DNA of 17,166 bases from an uncultured Spirochaetia bacterium (GTDB lineage: Bacteria; Spirochaetota; UBA6919), in NCBI GenBank assembly GCA_913053665.1, contig CAJXGR010000024.1, positions 1 through 17,166 on the forward strand, in the 5' to 3' direction. The notes below the pieces were generated by a model. It was not told where the DNA came from and did not search any database. It saw only the letters and a list, made by a program, of their open reading frames with translations. This document shows positions 1 through 8,111 of the stretch, in pieces. The position numbers were made by a program, and so were the translations under genes. Every line of letters begins with the position of its first letter. The first letter of the stretch is position 1.

Positions 1-125
1 ATTATCCTGTCAATTATATTTTGGGAATCTCAAAAACGGGAATCTATTTTTTAACACCTCCTAACTGGTTTTATATCAAGGTAAATTCGTATAGAACAGT
101 TTGCTACCTACTTCTACAGCATTAG

Positions 126-863
126 TCAATCGACGTAGGGGCCCCATTGCTTGATAGGTTCATGATGAGGGAGGCCGGATAGCAATAGAAAACGTGCTGT
201 ATCACCTTCTGTATGCACTTTGATTTCAGTGGATCCATCCATGAATAAAGCTTCTGAGGGATGACACTTCTCATTGTTAATGGCTAACTGCCCTTCAAAC
301 AGGTAAATGAACCCAACGTGTCCCTGCTTTATGGGGATAATATGCTCTTTTCCTCGAGACATCGTGATATCCTGATATTGAATAGCTGTCTTCAGACGAA
401 CAGGAGACCCTTCTCCTACCACCGTACGAATAATCAAGCCTTCACTCTCCCGTATGGGGATTTCCCTGGCATCCACCTGCTGATAATCCGGGTCTATCTG
501 TTTTAGGCTCTTTGCCAGGTTGATCCAAAGCTGAAAGCCATGATTGACCCCTTCGGCCATAGGCATCTCTGAGTGACTCATCCCTCGGCCTGCTGTAAAT
601 CGCTGGACACCCCCATCCGTAACGGTTGTGTCATTCCCCATATTGTCCTGATGCCGAAAAGAACCCTGTAGCATATAAGTGATGGCTTCAAACCCCCTGT
701 GAGGGTGGGTTGGGAATCCAGCCGAGGAATCTACAAAAAACTCGTCCAGCAAAACGAAAGGATCATAATTCCTTAAAGATTGTGTTGGAAAGAGACGTTT
801 CACCCTGGCTCCCTCCCCTTCCATTGTCTCAAAGGCAGAATGTTTGCTAAATACCTGGCTCAT
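126..863 (-). CDS. Pirin-family bicupin protein, C-terminally short
   Basis: This is a 245-residue pirin-family protein (cupin superfamily, two beta-barrels). The N-terminal cupin shows the family metal site: HPHRGFE with His53 and His55, and GMSHSEMP with His97 and Glu99. These are the iron ligands in characterised pirins, some of which have quercetinase activity or regulatory roles; the substrate here is unknown. The ATG at 863 has a good GGGAGG ribosome site six bases upstream, so the start is firm. Many pirins continue past the sequence seen here as GPYVD into a segment with an NT-x-EEI motif. Here a stop codon follows GPYVD directly, so about 40 residues of the usual C-terminus seem to be absent. 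The core fold looks complete and the protein may still be functional. It lies downstream of pheS on the same strand (51-base gap), which may be accidental. Confidence 0.92.
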   Translation of the reverse strand: MSQVFSKHSAFETMEGEGARVKRLFPTQSLRNYDPFVLLDEFFVDSSAGFPTHPHRGFEAITYMLQGSFRHQDNMGNDTTVTDGGVQRFTAGRGMSHSEMPMAEGVNHGFQLWINLAKSLKQIDPDYQQVDAREIPIRESEGLIIRTVVGEGSPVRLKTAIQYQDITMSRGKEHIIPIKQGHVGFIYLFEGQLAINNEKCHPSEALFMDGSTEIKVHTEGDTARFLLLSGLPHHEPIKQWGPYVD

Positions 864-914
864 TGTTGCCTCCCATTTACTGTTTTTTAATTAATTTGGC
901 AGTGATAACTAGCT

Positions 915-1934
915 TTAGAATTGTTCAAGAAAACGGAGATCGTTTTCATAAAACATGCGAATATCTGGTATGCCATATTTCACCATGGCCAATCGTTCGA
1001 TTCCTACACCAAAAGCATAACCTGAGTAAATCTCCGGGTCGATGTTGACGAAGCCAAAGACAGCAGGGTCCACTAACCCACAGCCACCCAATTCTATCCA
1101 ACCACTCTTTTTGCATACCCGACAGCCTTTCCCATGACATTTAAAACAAGTGATAGCAAACTCGGCGCTTGGTTCAGTGAAAGGAAAGAAGTCGGGACGA
1201 AATCGTGTTTGAGTATCTTTTCCAAACATCTGTCGGCCAAAAACATGAAGGATTCCTTTTAGATCGGCAAATGTGATTCCCTTATCCACAGCAAGCCCTT
1301 CAATCTGATGAAAGGTGTGGGAATGGGTAGCATCCTGGGCGTCCCTCCTGAAACAGCGTCCAGGTGAGATAATGGCAATTGGTGGCTTTTGTTTTTCCAT
1401 AACGCGAATCTGTACGGGAGACGTTTGAGTTCTCAACAGTTTATCAGAACTGACGTAAAAAGAGTCCTGTTCATCCCGTGCTGGATGGCTTTTTGGGAGG
1501 TTTAAAGCGTCAAAGTTGTAGTATTCTTCTTCTAACTCGGGGCCTTCAGCCACTTGAAAACCCAGGCTTTTGAATATCCCTGTGATCTCCTGGATAACTT
1601 GTGTGATAGGATGCAGATGACCGATGGGTGGTTGGCGTCCTGGGAGGGTGACATCTATGGATTCCTGTTTCAGTCTTTTATCTATTCCTTGATTTTTGAG
1701 AACCTTCTTTTTATCACTGATGGAATGGGTGATGACTTCTTTGATCTCGTTGGCTAATCCACCTATTATAGGCCGCTCTTCCGGACTCAAACTGCCGAGG
1801 CTTTTTAATATCCTGGTGAGATCCCCTTTCTTGCCAAGATAGCGAACTCTCAACCCCTCTAGTTCTTCTTCTGTTAAGGCTTTTACCACCGATTCAGCGG
1901 CCTTTTCCTTGAGGGCTATCAATTCATTTTTCAT
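915..1934 (-). CDS. pheS: Phenylalanine--tRNA ligase alpha subunit
   Basis: PheS is the catalytic alpha subunit of the alpha2-beta2 phenylalanyl-tRNA synthetase, which charges tRNA-Phe in the cytoplasm. The 339 residues comprise an N-terminal coiled-coil arm (about 1-90) and a class II synthetase core. Motif 2 is visible as GRCFRRDAQDATHSHTFH (192-209) and motif 3 as GVGIERLAM (309-317). Between them sits a four-cysteine knuckle (Cys263, 266, 271, 274; C-x2-C-x4-C-x2-C), a likely zinc site found in PheS of some lineages and absent from E. coli PheS. I chose the ATG at 1934 over the in-frame TTG at 1937 because the AGAGGA ribosome site is spaced better for the ATG. pheT, which usually follows pheS directly, is not in the window: the next gene downstream is the pirin. 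Confidence 0.97.
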   Translation of the reverse strand: MKNELIALKEKAAESVVKALTEEELEGLRVRYLGKKGDLTRILKSLGSLSPEERPIIGGLANEIKEVITHSISDKKKVLKNQGIDKRLKQESIDVTLPGRQPPIGHLHPITQVIQEITGIFKSLGFQVAEGPELEEEYYNFDALNLPKSHPARDEQDSFYVSSDKLLRTQTSPVQIRVMEKQKPPIAIISPGRCFRRDAQDATHSHTFHQIEGLAVDKGITFADLKGILHVFGRQMFGKDTQTRFRPDFFPFTEPSAEFAITCFKCHGKGCRVCKKSGWIELGGCGLVDPAVFGFVNIDPEIYSGYAFGVGIERLAMVKYGIPDIRMFYENDLRFLEQF

Positions 1935-1972
1935 CAATTCCTCTTGTCCATCGCAGAAAAAACCATATTGGC

Positions 1973-2001
1973 TTGACTGGTATTTTTATAATCACTATAT
2001 T
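1973..2001 (+). promoter_or_regulatory. Likely sigma70-type promoter for the DUF4159 gene
   Basis: TTGACT (1973-1978) and TATATT (1996-2001) are separated by exactly 17 bases. They lie in the 87-base gap between the divergent pheS and DUF4159 genes, and put a transcript start about 15 bases before the ATG at 2022. The AAAGGA ribosome site follows. This rests on consensus match only. Confidence 0.5.
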
Positions 2002-2021
2002 TTGAATGAAAGGACTAGGTT

Positions 2022-2789
2022 ATGATAAGCAAAGTGAAATTGAAAGTCAATCATATTCATCGGCAAAAGGGATTCCCTCTGGTTTTATTCATCCTGATCT
2101 TCTGCCTCCCTCTCTATTCCTTCAGTGGCATCCCAAAATTGGCCATTGTCAAGTATAAAGGAGGGGACTGGTACAGTGTTGAGAGAGCCGTTAAGAACTT
2201 TGTCCAGAAGGTGAATCAACGAACCCCTTTGAAGTTGGCCATTCAACCTGTCATTATCGATCTCCATAAGCGAGATCAGTTATTCGCTTTGCCATTCTTG
2301 ATTTTAAACGGTCATGGGCAAATCATCCTGGACTCGGAAGAAAAAGAGAACTTGAAAAAATACCTGAGTCATGGGGGCTTCCTGCTGGTGAATGACGATT
2401 TTGGCCTAGAGAAAGCCTTTAAACGTTTAATCCACGATCTCTATCCAGAACTCAAGTTAGATATGGAAAAATCGTGGAGGGATAATGTTAGAGAATCCTA
2501 CAAAGAAGTAAATCCTACTCTGGGGCTTGCTGAGCTTACAAATGATTTCCCTATTTATCGCTCCTACTATGACTTAAAGTCTCTTCCTAAAGTCCATGAA
2601 CATGATAAAGGTGTTCCACCTGGAATGTACGGATTGTTTATCGAAAAGAGACTTGTTCTTATTTATCTAAATAATAGCGATTTAGGGGATGGGTGGGAAC
2701 CTGAATATGTCCACCATGATCCGGTTAAAATACGGGAGAAAGCTATACGCTTTGGAATTAATATTTTATATTATGTTCTATCGAATTAA
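2022..2789 (+). CDS. DUF4159-family protein with N-terminal signal or anchor segment
   Basis: This 255-residue protein begins with a basic stretch and a hydrophobic segment (about 18-35) that looks like a signal peptide or membrane anchor, so the rest should be periplasmic. The remainder matches the DUF4159 pattern as I know it: PFLILNGHG (91-99), a GGFLLVNDDFG stretch (118-128), FPIYRSYYDL and LPKVHEHD (176-195), and DLGDGWE (220-226). No enzymatic role is established for the family; in Bacteroidota and myxobacterial genomes members often sit near MoxR/BatA-type clusters, which are absent here. The ATG has an AAAGGA ribosome site seven bases upstream. The gene is 115 bases from the following HDOD gene, too far to assume co-transcription. 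The family call is fairly sure, the function unknown. Confidence 0.85.
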   Translation: MISKVKLKVNHIHRQKGFPLVLFILIFCLPLYSFSGIPKLAIVKYKGGDWYSVERAVKNFVQKVNQRTPLKLAIQPVIIDLHKRDQLFALPFLILNGHGQIILDSEEKENLKKYLSHGGFLLVNDDFGLEKAFKRLIHDLYPELKLDMEKSWRDNVRESYKEVNPTLGLAELTNDFPIYRSYYDLKSLPKVHEHDKGVPPGMYGLFIEKRLVLIYLNNSDLGDGWEPEYVHHDPVKIREKAIRFGINILYYVLSN

Positions 2790-2904
2790 TTTATTCAATG
2801 CTAAAATTGCCAGTTGTATAAAATTCCCAAAGTGATTAACCGATGCTATTTATATTAATAGGACGATTAATATTAAAGGATATCACTAGTAAAGCAGGAA
2901 CACT

Positions 2905-3768
2905 ATGTCTATCGAGACGGATAAAATATTAGAAAGTGTTGAAAACGTACCAAGTCTTCCCATAAGTGTTAGTAGAATACTAGAGATCACACAAGACCCC
3001 TATGCGTCACCCAACGATTTAAATAAACTCATCAGTTTAGACCCTATTCTAACAGGTAAAGTCTTAAAACTTGTCAATTCGGCCTATTTTTCCCTATCCA
3101 CAAAAGTAAACTCTATTGTTAAAGCCATCATTCTTTTAGGGGTGAACACCATAAGAAATCTGGCTCTGACCACAGCCGTTGTCCCCTTCGTAGAAGTTCA
3201 GAGTAAGTCGAACTGGGTCCTTAATGTGGAAGGCTATTGGAAACATTCCATTGCAGTAGGAGTGACTTCCAAACTCATTGGTAAAAAGCTGGGAGTGCCC
3301 AAAGAGTTGCTTGAAGAGCATTTTATCTGTGGACTCCTCCACGACATTGGTAAGGTTGTGTTGTCTCATGCTTTAGGTCGGAAATACCAGGCTGTGATCG
3401 CTAAGTCCAACGATGAGAAATGCGAACTGATTGAAGCTGAAAACCAATTATTAGAGATCAATCATGTTGAAATTGGCAGACAACTGGCTGAAAAATGGAC
3501 ACTCTCTTCTTCTGTAGTTGAATGTATCAGCTATCACCATAACCCTAACGAATGCAATGGAGAAAAACGAACGATTGTATACAGTGTGGCAATTGCCAAC
3601 AGTTTTGCCAATGCCCATAAAATCGGTTTTAGTGGGAACCAGGCTCCCTCTAGTATTGACGAGGATCTGTTGGACTATCTAAAACTGACAGTGGAAGAGC
3701 TTGAGGGTTGGCAAGGAACGATTAATCAGGAGATTGAAAAGGCCTCTGTTTTTATGAAAATTATTTGA
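2905..3768 (+). CDS. HDOD-domain signalling protein
   Basis: This 287-residue protein is essentially a single HDOD domain (about 10-215) with a short tail. HDOD is a relative of HD hydrolases found in bacterial signal transduction, often alongside cyclic-di-GMP or chemotaxis proteins. Many HDOD proteins have lost the HD metal ligands. This one keeps the HD-like residues: His114 (WKHS), His146-Asp147 in LLHDIGK, His187 (NHVEIG) and the His211-His212 pair (YHH). It might therefore still bind metal. The ATG has an AGGA site at the right spacing. It is the first gene of a three-gene operon: the next gene starts about 20 bases after its stop with its own ribosome site. I infer a regulatory role tied to the downstream hydrolase and phosphatase. 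Confidence 0.93.
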   Translation: MSIETDKILESVENVPSLPISVSRILEITQDPYASPNDLNKLISLDPILTGKVLKLVNSAYFSLSTKVNSIVKAIILLGVNTIRNLALTTAVVPFVEVQSKSNWVLNVEGYWKHSIAVGVTSKLIGKKLGVPKELLEEHFICGLLHDIGKVVLSHALGRKYQAVIAKSNDEKCELIEAENQLLEINHVEIGRQLAEKWTLSSSVVECISYHHNPNECNGEKRTIVYSVAIANSFANAHKIGFSGNQAPSSIDEDLLDYLKLTVEELEGWQGTINQEIEKASVFMKII

Positions 3769-3788
3769 TATTCGGGGGATTTAGATCA

Positions 3789-4721
3789 ATGAAACTACGA
3801 TTTTGGGGCGTGCGAGGCTCTGTTCCAACGCCTGGGCCTAAGACAGTGAAATATGGTGGGAATACATCCTGCCTTGAGATCAGAGGGGATAACAATGAGC
3901 TGTTAGTGATTGATGCCGGTACAGGACTCAGGGAGCTTGGTAATTATCTTATATCTAACGATCTACCCGATGGCCCATTGGATATCAATATTATGCTGAC
4001 TCATACCCATTGGGACCATATCCAGGGGTTTCCATTCTTTGGCCCAGCCTTCATTCCATCTTCTACCATTACATTTCGCGGGCCGGTCAATGCTATTGGA
4101 ATGGGTTTAGAAGAAATAGTCTCTGGCCAGATGGCCTACTCATACTTTCCCATCAAACTCAATGAGCTCCGGGCGGATATTCAGTTTAAAGAAATCCGGG
4201 AAGAAGACTTTAAAATCGGCCCCTTTTACATCTCAACCTGCTATCTCAACCATCCCATATTATGTTTGGCTTATCGGATCACCTGTGGGGACAAGACAAT
4301 CGTTACCATCTATGACAACGAACCTTATAGGAACATCTTTGCCGATAAAAAAGAGGACAATGAAAGTGGTCTGGACGGGATTGATGATGAAGCCATTAAA
4401 GAAGCCGAAGAGTATGTGAAGATTCAAAACAATAAAATAATAGACTTCGCAAAAGGCGCTGATTTAATCGTCTACGATGCCCAATACACCACCGAAGAAT
4501 ATAAAACCAAGGCAGGATGGGGCCATAGCACTATAGATCATGCCCTTGAGGCGGCCCTTGAGATTCAATGTTCCAAATTAGCTCTCTTTCACCATGATCC
4601 TGTCCGTTCGGATAAAGAACTGGATACTTTACAAGTTCAGACCGTCGATAAAGTTAAGCAGATTGGAGGAAATAATCTGATCGTTTTCTTTGCCAGAGAA
4701 CGACTAGAAATTGCCATATGA
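3789..4721 (+). CDS. Metallo-beta-lactamase-fold hydrolase (phosphodiesterase-like)
   Basis: This is a 310-residue MBL-fold hydrolase starting with the MKLRFWGVRGSVPTPG and GGNTSC signatures common in the PhnP/cyclic-phosphodiesterase-like branch. Metal ligands are visible: THTHWDH (His72, His74, Asp76, His77), His155 (LNHP), Asp230 (VYDAQYT) and His246 or His268/269. The substrate is unknown; a cyclic nucleotide or other phosphodiester is plausible for the family and the context. A frame opens earlier at a TTG (3765), but the ATG at 3789 follows a GGGGGA ribosome site (3774-3779) and begins exactly where the family homology begins. Its stop overlaps the start of the downstream phosphatase (ATGA), which indicates translational coupling. 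An acidic insert (about 187-205, rich in D and E) lies between the Asp176 region and the later metal residues. Confidence 0.93.
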   Translation: MKLRFWGVRGSVPTPGPKTVKYGGNTSCLEIRGDNNELLVIDAGTGLRELGNYLISNDLPDGPLDINIMLTHTHWDHIQGFPFFGPAFIPSSTITFRGPVNAIGMGLEEIVSGQMAYSYFPIKLNELRADIQFKEIREEDFKIGPFYISTCYLNHPILCLAYRITCGDKTIVTIYDNEPYRNIFADKKEDNESGLDGIDDEAIKEAEEYVKIQNNKIIDFAKGADLIVYDAQYTTEEYKTKAGWGHSTIDHALEAALEIQCSKLALFHHDPVRSDKELDTLQVQTVDKVKQIGGNNLIVFFARERLEIAI

Positions 4722-6496
4722 GTTCTATACAAGACGACATATCATTTGACTTCAAGGGCTTAGGACAGATTAGCAACCTCATCAATTCCACATTGGATAT
4801 TCCTAAACTGTTAGAAATCATTATGGATGCCGCCAAAGATCTTCTAAATGCTGAAGCGTCCTCTCTCTTACTCATCGATTATAAAAAGAGGGTTCTTAAC
4901 TTTGCTGTAGTAGCCGGTGACAAAGGAGAGCTTATAAGAGAAATTGCTGTTCCTATTGGAGTTGGTATAGCCGGGATTGTTGCAGAGACCGGTGAAGCTC
5001 TTATTGTTAATGATGCTGAAAATGATCAGAGGGTCTATAAAGCAGTCGATCAAAAAACCAATACGGTCACTCGAAACCTCATCTGTGTCCCTATGCGTGT
5101 TAAAGACAAGATTGTTGGGGTTTTAGAGGCTATTAATTCAGCAGACCAATCCCAATTTAATGAAAGTCAATTAAATGTATTGAGTTATTTAGCGGATCAG
5201 GCGGCCATTGCCCTCAATAATGGAGATTTGTTTAAAGGCCTTGCCAAAGCCCGATTTTCCCTCCAAAAGCGTGTGAAAGAACTAAGTATTCTCTTTGAGT
5301 TTAATGATATAGTGAACTTTGCTATATCTATCCAGGAATTGATACCAATGTCTGTGGCTTTTATCAGAAAAACCTTTAACACAAACTCAGCCTTGTTTTA
5401 TCTCTTCAGCCCAGCAAGACAGGAACTTGTTTTAAACTATCTACAGGGTACTCAAGCTTCTAACTCTCAACAGCATATCCACTTGTCGCGGGACCTGAAA
5501 ACTTATCTAGCCCGTCACGGGAAGCCCATACAAATCAAAACGGACTTGCCTCAAGAACTCTCAGGCCTTTCTGAACTCAATCTGAATACCCCTTTATTGA
5601 TTATTCCTTTATTCACAGAAGGAAATCTTTTCGGCCTCATGTTTTTATGGAACAAACGGGATTCTAAACCATTCTCACCCTTTCACATTCGACTGATGGG
5701 CCATTTAGCCTCTCATTTTTCACAAGCTTATGCTAATCTAAAGCTCCACGAATCTCTTCTGGTACAGACTGAAATAAAACAGGAACTCAAGGTGGCTCGT
5801 CTCATACAGCAAAAGATCCTGCCCTCTACATTTAATACGCCGGATGATGTGGAGATTCAAGGGGTGAGCATACCTGCTGAGGAAGTTGGTGGGGATTTTT
5901 ATGACTTTATCCCAATCGATGAATATAAGTTTGCTTTAGTGATAGCTGATGTTTCGGGGAAAGGTATACCCGCCTCTCTTTTTATGGCGTTAGCGAGAAA
6001 TACCATCCGAACAGAAGCCCATAGAGATCCCAACCCTAAAAAGGTTATCACAAAGGCTAACAAGCTTTTGACCAAAGATTCGGAGTCGGGTATGTTCGTC
6101 ACGGGAGCTTATTTTTTGGTGGATACCTTCAATCAGACCATTACGTATATTAGTGCTGGACACAACAATCAGCTTCTTAACAGGGCCAATAAAAAGAAAG
6201 TGGAAATCATTAAAGGCTACGGTCGACCCCTTGGGATCATGGATGATACTGAGTTTGAAGAAAAGATTATTTTCTATGATAAAGATGATACTCTTGTACT
6301 CTTTACCGATGGGATTGTGGAGGCTGAAAAAGCCAATGGTGAACAATATGAAGAGGAGCGAACCATAGGTTTTGTTGAGAAAAGTAGTCATTTGCCCGTT
6401 GAGGATATGCTTACAGCTTTTAAGGAAGAAGTGACCCAATTCACAGAAGGAAACCCATTTATAGATGACTTTACTCTTTTGATCACCCGATTGTAG
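4718..6496 (+). CDS. GAF-GAF-SpoIIE/RsbU-type serine phosphatase
   Basis: This 592-residue cytoplasmic protein has three parts: a first GAF domain (about 25-170, with the VPIGVGIAGIVAETGE stretch), a second, more divergent GAF-like domain (about 190-340), and a PP2C-type SpoIIE phosphatase domain (about 355-592) joined by a helical linker. The phosphatase metal site looks intact: EEVGGDFYDF (Asp393, Asp396), ADVSGKGIPA (Asp411), ISAGHNN, LFTDGIVEA (Asp531) and DDFTLL (Asp583/584). Family members dephosphorylate serine on STAS-type anti-sigma antagonists (partner switching). No STAS protein, anti-sigma kinase or sigma factor is encoded in the window, so the target lies elsewhere. The ATG overlaps the stop of the MBL hydrolase by ATGA. 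The GAF domains probably sense a small ligand, possibly one turned over by the neighbouring enzymes (inference). Confidence 0.95.
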   Translation: MSSIQDDISFDFKGLGQISNLINSTLDIPKLLEIIMDAAKDLLNAEASSLLLIDYKKRVLNFAVVAGDKGELIREIAVPIGVGIAGIVAETGEALIVNDAENDQRVYKAVDQKTNTVTRNLICVPMRVKDKIVGVLEAINSADQSQFNESQLNVLSYLADQAAIALNNGDLFKGLAKARFSLQKRVKELSILFEFNDIVNFAISIQELIPMSVAFIRKTFNTNSALFYLFSPARQELVLNYLQGTQASNSQQHIHLSRDLKTYLARHGKPIQIKTDLPQELSGLSELNLNTPLLIIPLFTEGNLFGLMFLWNKRDSKPFSPFHIRLMGHLASHFSQAYANLKLHESLLVQTEIKQELKVARLIQQKILPSTFNTPDDVEIQGVSIPAEEVGGDFYDFIPIDEYKFALVIADVSGKGIPASLFMALARNTIRTEAHRDPNPKKVITKANKLLTKDSESGMFVTGAYFLVDTFNQTITYISAGHNNQLLNRANKKKVEIIKGYGRPLGIMDDTEFEEKIIFYDKDDTLVLFTDGIVEAEKANGEQYEEERTIGFVEKSSHLPVEDMLTAFKEEVTQFTEGNPFIDDFTLLITRL

Positions 6497-6510
6497 ATGG
6501 GAGATTGCGG

Positions 6511-6531
6511 ACACTAACTCTAGGTGAGTGT
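6511..6531. terminator. Imperfect dyad between convergent genes
   Basis: An imperfect inverted repeat with five paired outer bases (ACACT/AGTGT), one mismatch and further inner pairs lies between the phosphatase stop and the convergent EutN gene. The following T-run is weak on the plus strand, so it is only a possible bidirectional transcript end. Confidence 0.3.
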
Positions 6532-6555
6532 TTAAAGCGGTAAAACAAGCTTTTT

Positions 6556-6849
6556 TTAGTCTTTTTGGTAGATGGTTTTTCCCTCAATATCATACTGGTC
6601 TACAATGGCCATAATCACGCAGTCACAGGGTTTGTCAGTCGTATACTCCGTCATGCGGGCGGATGAGCCTGAGGCAAATAATATCATTTCCCCAATGCCT
6701 GCCCCAACAGCGTCGATAGCGACTAAATAGTCTCCCTTTCCCTTAAGAGTGCTAGGATCCACCTTCTCTATGAGAAGCATTGTCAGACTTTTAATCATTT
6801 CGTCTTTTTGAGTGGAGACCACTGAGCCTTTTACTAAAGCTAGTTGCAT
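6556..6849 (-). CDS. EutN/CcmL-family microcompartment vertex protein (lone)
   Basis: This 97-residue protein has the EutN/CcmL (BMC-P) signature: an N-terminal beta strand, then AVGAGIGEMILFASGSSARM (47-66) and the closing AIVDQYDIEGKTIY. Family members form pentamers that cap the vertices of bacterial microcompartments such as carboxysomes and metabolosomes. The length is normal for the family. The ATG at 6849 has an AAGGA ribosome site. No hexameric BMC shell protein or cargo enzyme is present, and both flanking genes point the other way, so it is a stand-alone gene with its own likely promoter. It could serve a compartment encoded elsewhere or be a repurposed pentamer. The fold call is strong, the role open. 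Confidence 0.9.
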   Translation of the reverse strand: MQLALVKGSVVSTQKDEMIKSLTMLLIEKVDPSTLKGKGDYLVAIDAVGAGIGEMILFASGSSARMTEYTTDKPCDCVIMAIVDQYDIEGKTIYQKD

Positions 6850-6895
6850 GGAACATCCTTTAAGCCAATTACTCTAATAATTCCTGATATAGGAC

Positions 6896-6914
6896 CTCTC
6901 ATCAATCGTGAGAG
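6896..6914 (-). promoter_or_regulatory. Perfect 6-bp hairpin in the EutN-gene leader
   Basis: CTCTCA and TGAGAG form a perfect inverted repeat with a 7-base loop. It lies between the proposed promoter and the start codon of the EutN gene, so it could be an operator or a leader hairpin. There is no other support. Confidence 0.25.
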
Positions 6915-6943
6915 TGGTAATCGTTAAAGCTATAATAAGCCAA

Positions 6944-6972
6944 AAGATAGATATTTCCCATAATATTGTCAA
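6944..6972 (-). promoter_or_regulatory. Likely sigma70-type promoter for the EutN gene
   Basis: On the minus strand a perfect TTGACA (6972-6967) is followed after 17 bases by TATCTT (6949-6944). This implies a leader of about 90 bases before the EutN-family start at 6849. Consensus match only. Confidence 0.45.
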
Positions 6973-7067
6973 TACATGAGGACATTATTCTTGTAGTTTC
7001 TCGTTTTTTTGCTTAAATTCAGGTAGAATGAGTTATTGTTTACTTAAACTATTTATTGAGAAAGAAT

Positions 7068-8096
7068 ATGCTTACGAAATGTCTATCATTAACATTCTTG
7101 GTCCTTGTGCTGAGCTGCAACTCAAAGGGAAGCAAAGCAGAATATGGTGATTCAGCCCCCAATTGGGTCCATACATCAAGCCTCCATGACGGTTATTACT
7201 GGGGTGTGGGCTATTCCAGCGGCAAACGATCCCCTATTGAAGCTAAACAAGAAGCCGTCGCCAACGGGAAAAGTAAACTGGCAGAGATCATGGAAAGTCG
7301 CATCTCCTCAAGCGTTGAAGTGGTCTATCAATCCGTTGAGGGAAACCAGGGTTCCAACTCTCAACAATCCATCTATAATGAAATTAAAGTAAAAAGCTTT
7401 GCCAACCTAAGAAAAGTGATTATCGATAGAACTCACTATATAAAACAGCCCAATGGAGCCTATGAATACTATGTCCTTGTAAAGGTCTCTGAAAAAGAGT
7501 TTATAAAGAAAATGGAGAGACTCGAACGCAGGTATTTGGAAAAGATAGCCTCTGTGGATGGTAACTTAAAGAAAGGTAAAGCTTTACTCAGGAAAGGCTA
7601 CGTGGGTTCTGCTGTCACAAGGTTTATACGTGCGGCCATCAATAGTACCCGTGTTCCTGACAGGGTAGATCGGTTTCAGGATATTGTATTACTCATCCAA
7701 AGGACTTTAAAGAATATACGGTTTAAAAAGATAAATGATCGCCAGAAAGGTACTCTTAAAGGTGGACTGGCCAGGCCTGTCAAAGTACAACTTATCTATC
7801 GCAGTGGCTCAAAGAGGATACCCGTTAGGAAAACAGCTCTTCGCTTTTACCTCAAAAGGAATGGGGGGAGTCGTTATGATAAAACGGCAATCACCAATCG
7901 TGATGGGATAGGTCAAAGTCATGTCAGGTCTTTTAAAAGGAGGGGGAATAACGTCAAAATGATGGTTCGCCTGGATTTAACGACAGCATTAGATGGATTT
8001 GATCTTCTAGTCAGCAAAAAGTGGAGAGCAGAGAGAGCAATCGTTGAAGAAGCCGTAGATGAGGCACAAACGTTCTTTCATTTCATAGTTCAATAA
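7068..8096 (+). CDS. LPP20-like lipoprotein
   Basis: This protein of about 342 residues has a type II (lipoprotein) signal: a hydrophobic stretch ending VLVLSC, with Cys17 as the lipidation site, so it should be tethered to a membrane facing the periplasm. The next segment (about 28-150), with APNWV, YYWGVGYSSG, an alanine- and lysine-rich helix and a YEYYVLVKVSEKEF strand, resembles the LPP20 family. A helical segment and a beta-rich C-terminal region (about 235-342) follow. LPP20 proteins have no clear general function. An earlier in-frame TTG at 7056 is possible, but the ATG at 7068 gives a cleaner signal peptide and follows GAGAAAG, although the spacing is tight. It is the likely first gene of a pair: the next gene starts about 15 bases downstream. 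Confidence 0.8.
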   Translation: MLTKCLSLTFLVLVLSCNSKGSKAEYGDSAPNWVHTSSLHDGYYWGVGYSSGKRSPIEAKQEAVANGKSKLAEIMESRISSSVEVVYQSVEGNQGSNSQQSIYNEIKVKSFANLRKVIIDRTHYIKQPNGAYEYYVLVKVSEKEFIKKMERLERRYLEKIASVDGNLKKGKALLRKGYVGSAVTRFIRAAINSTRVPDRVDRFQDIVLLIQRTLKNIRFKKINDRQKGTLKGGLARPVKVQLIYRSGSKRIPVRKTALRFYLKRNGGSRYDKTAITNRDGIGQSHVRSFKRRGNNVKMMVRLDLTTALDGFDLLVSKKWRAERAIVEEAVDEAQTFFHFIVQ

Positions 8097-8111
8097 TCTT
8101 TTAAAGTGATT

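Noticed and set aside
1..125. GGAGGT on the minus strand (61-56) and two GGGAATCT direct repeats (23-30 and 38-45)
   Set aside because: No start codon follows the GGAGGT at a usable distance and the frame hits a stop at once. The 8-base repeat is too short to interpret at a window edge.
5990..6514. Long minus-strand open frame of 174 codons
   Set aside because: It lies opposite the conserved SpoIIE phosphatase domain and shows no family signature, so it is a shadow.
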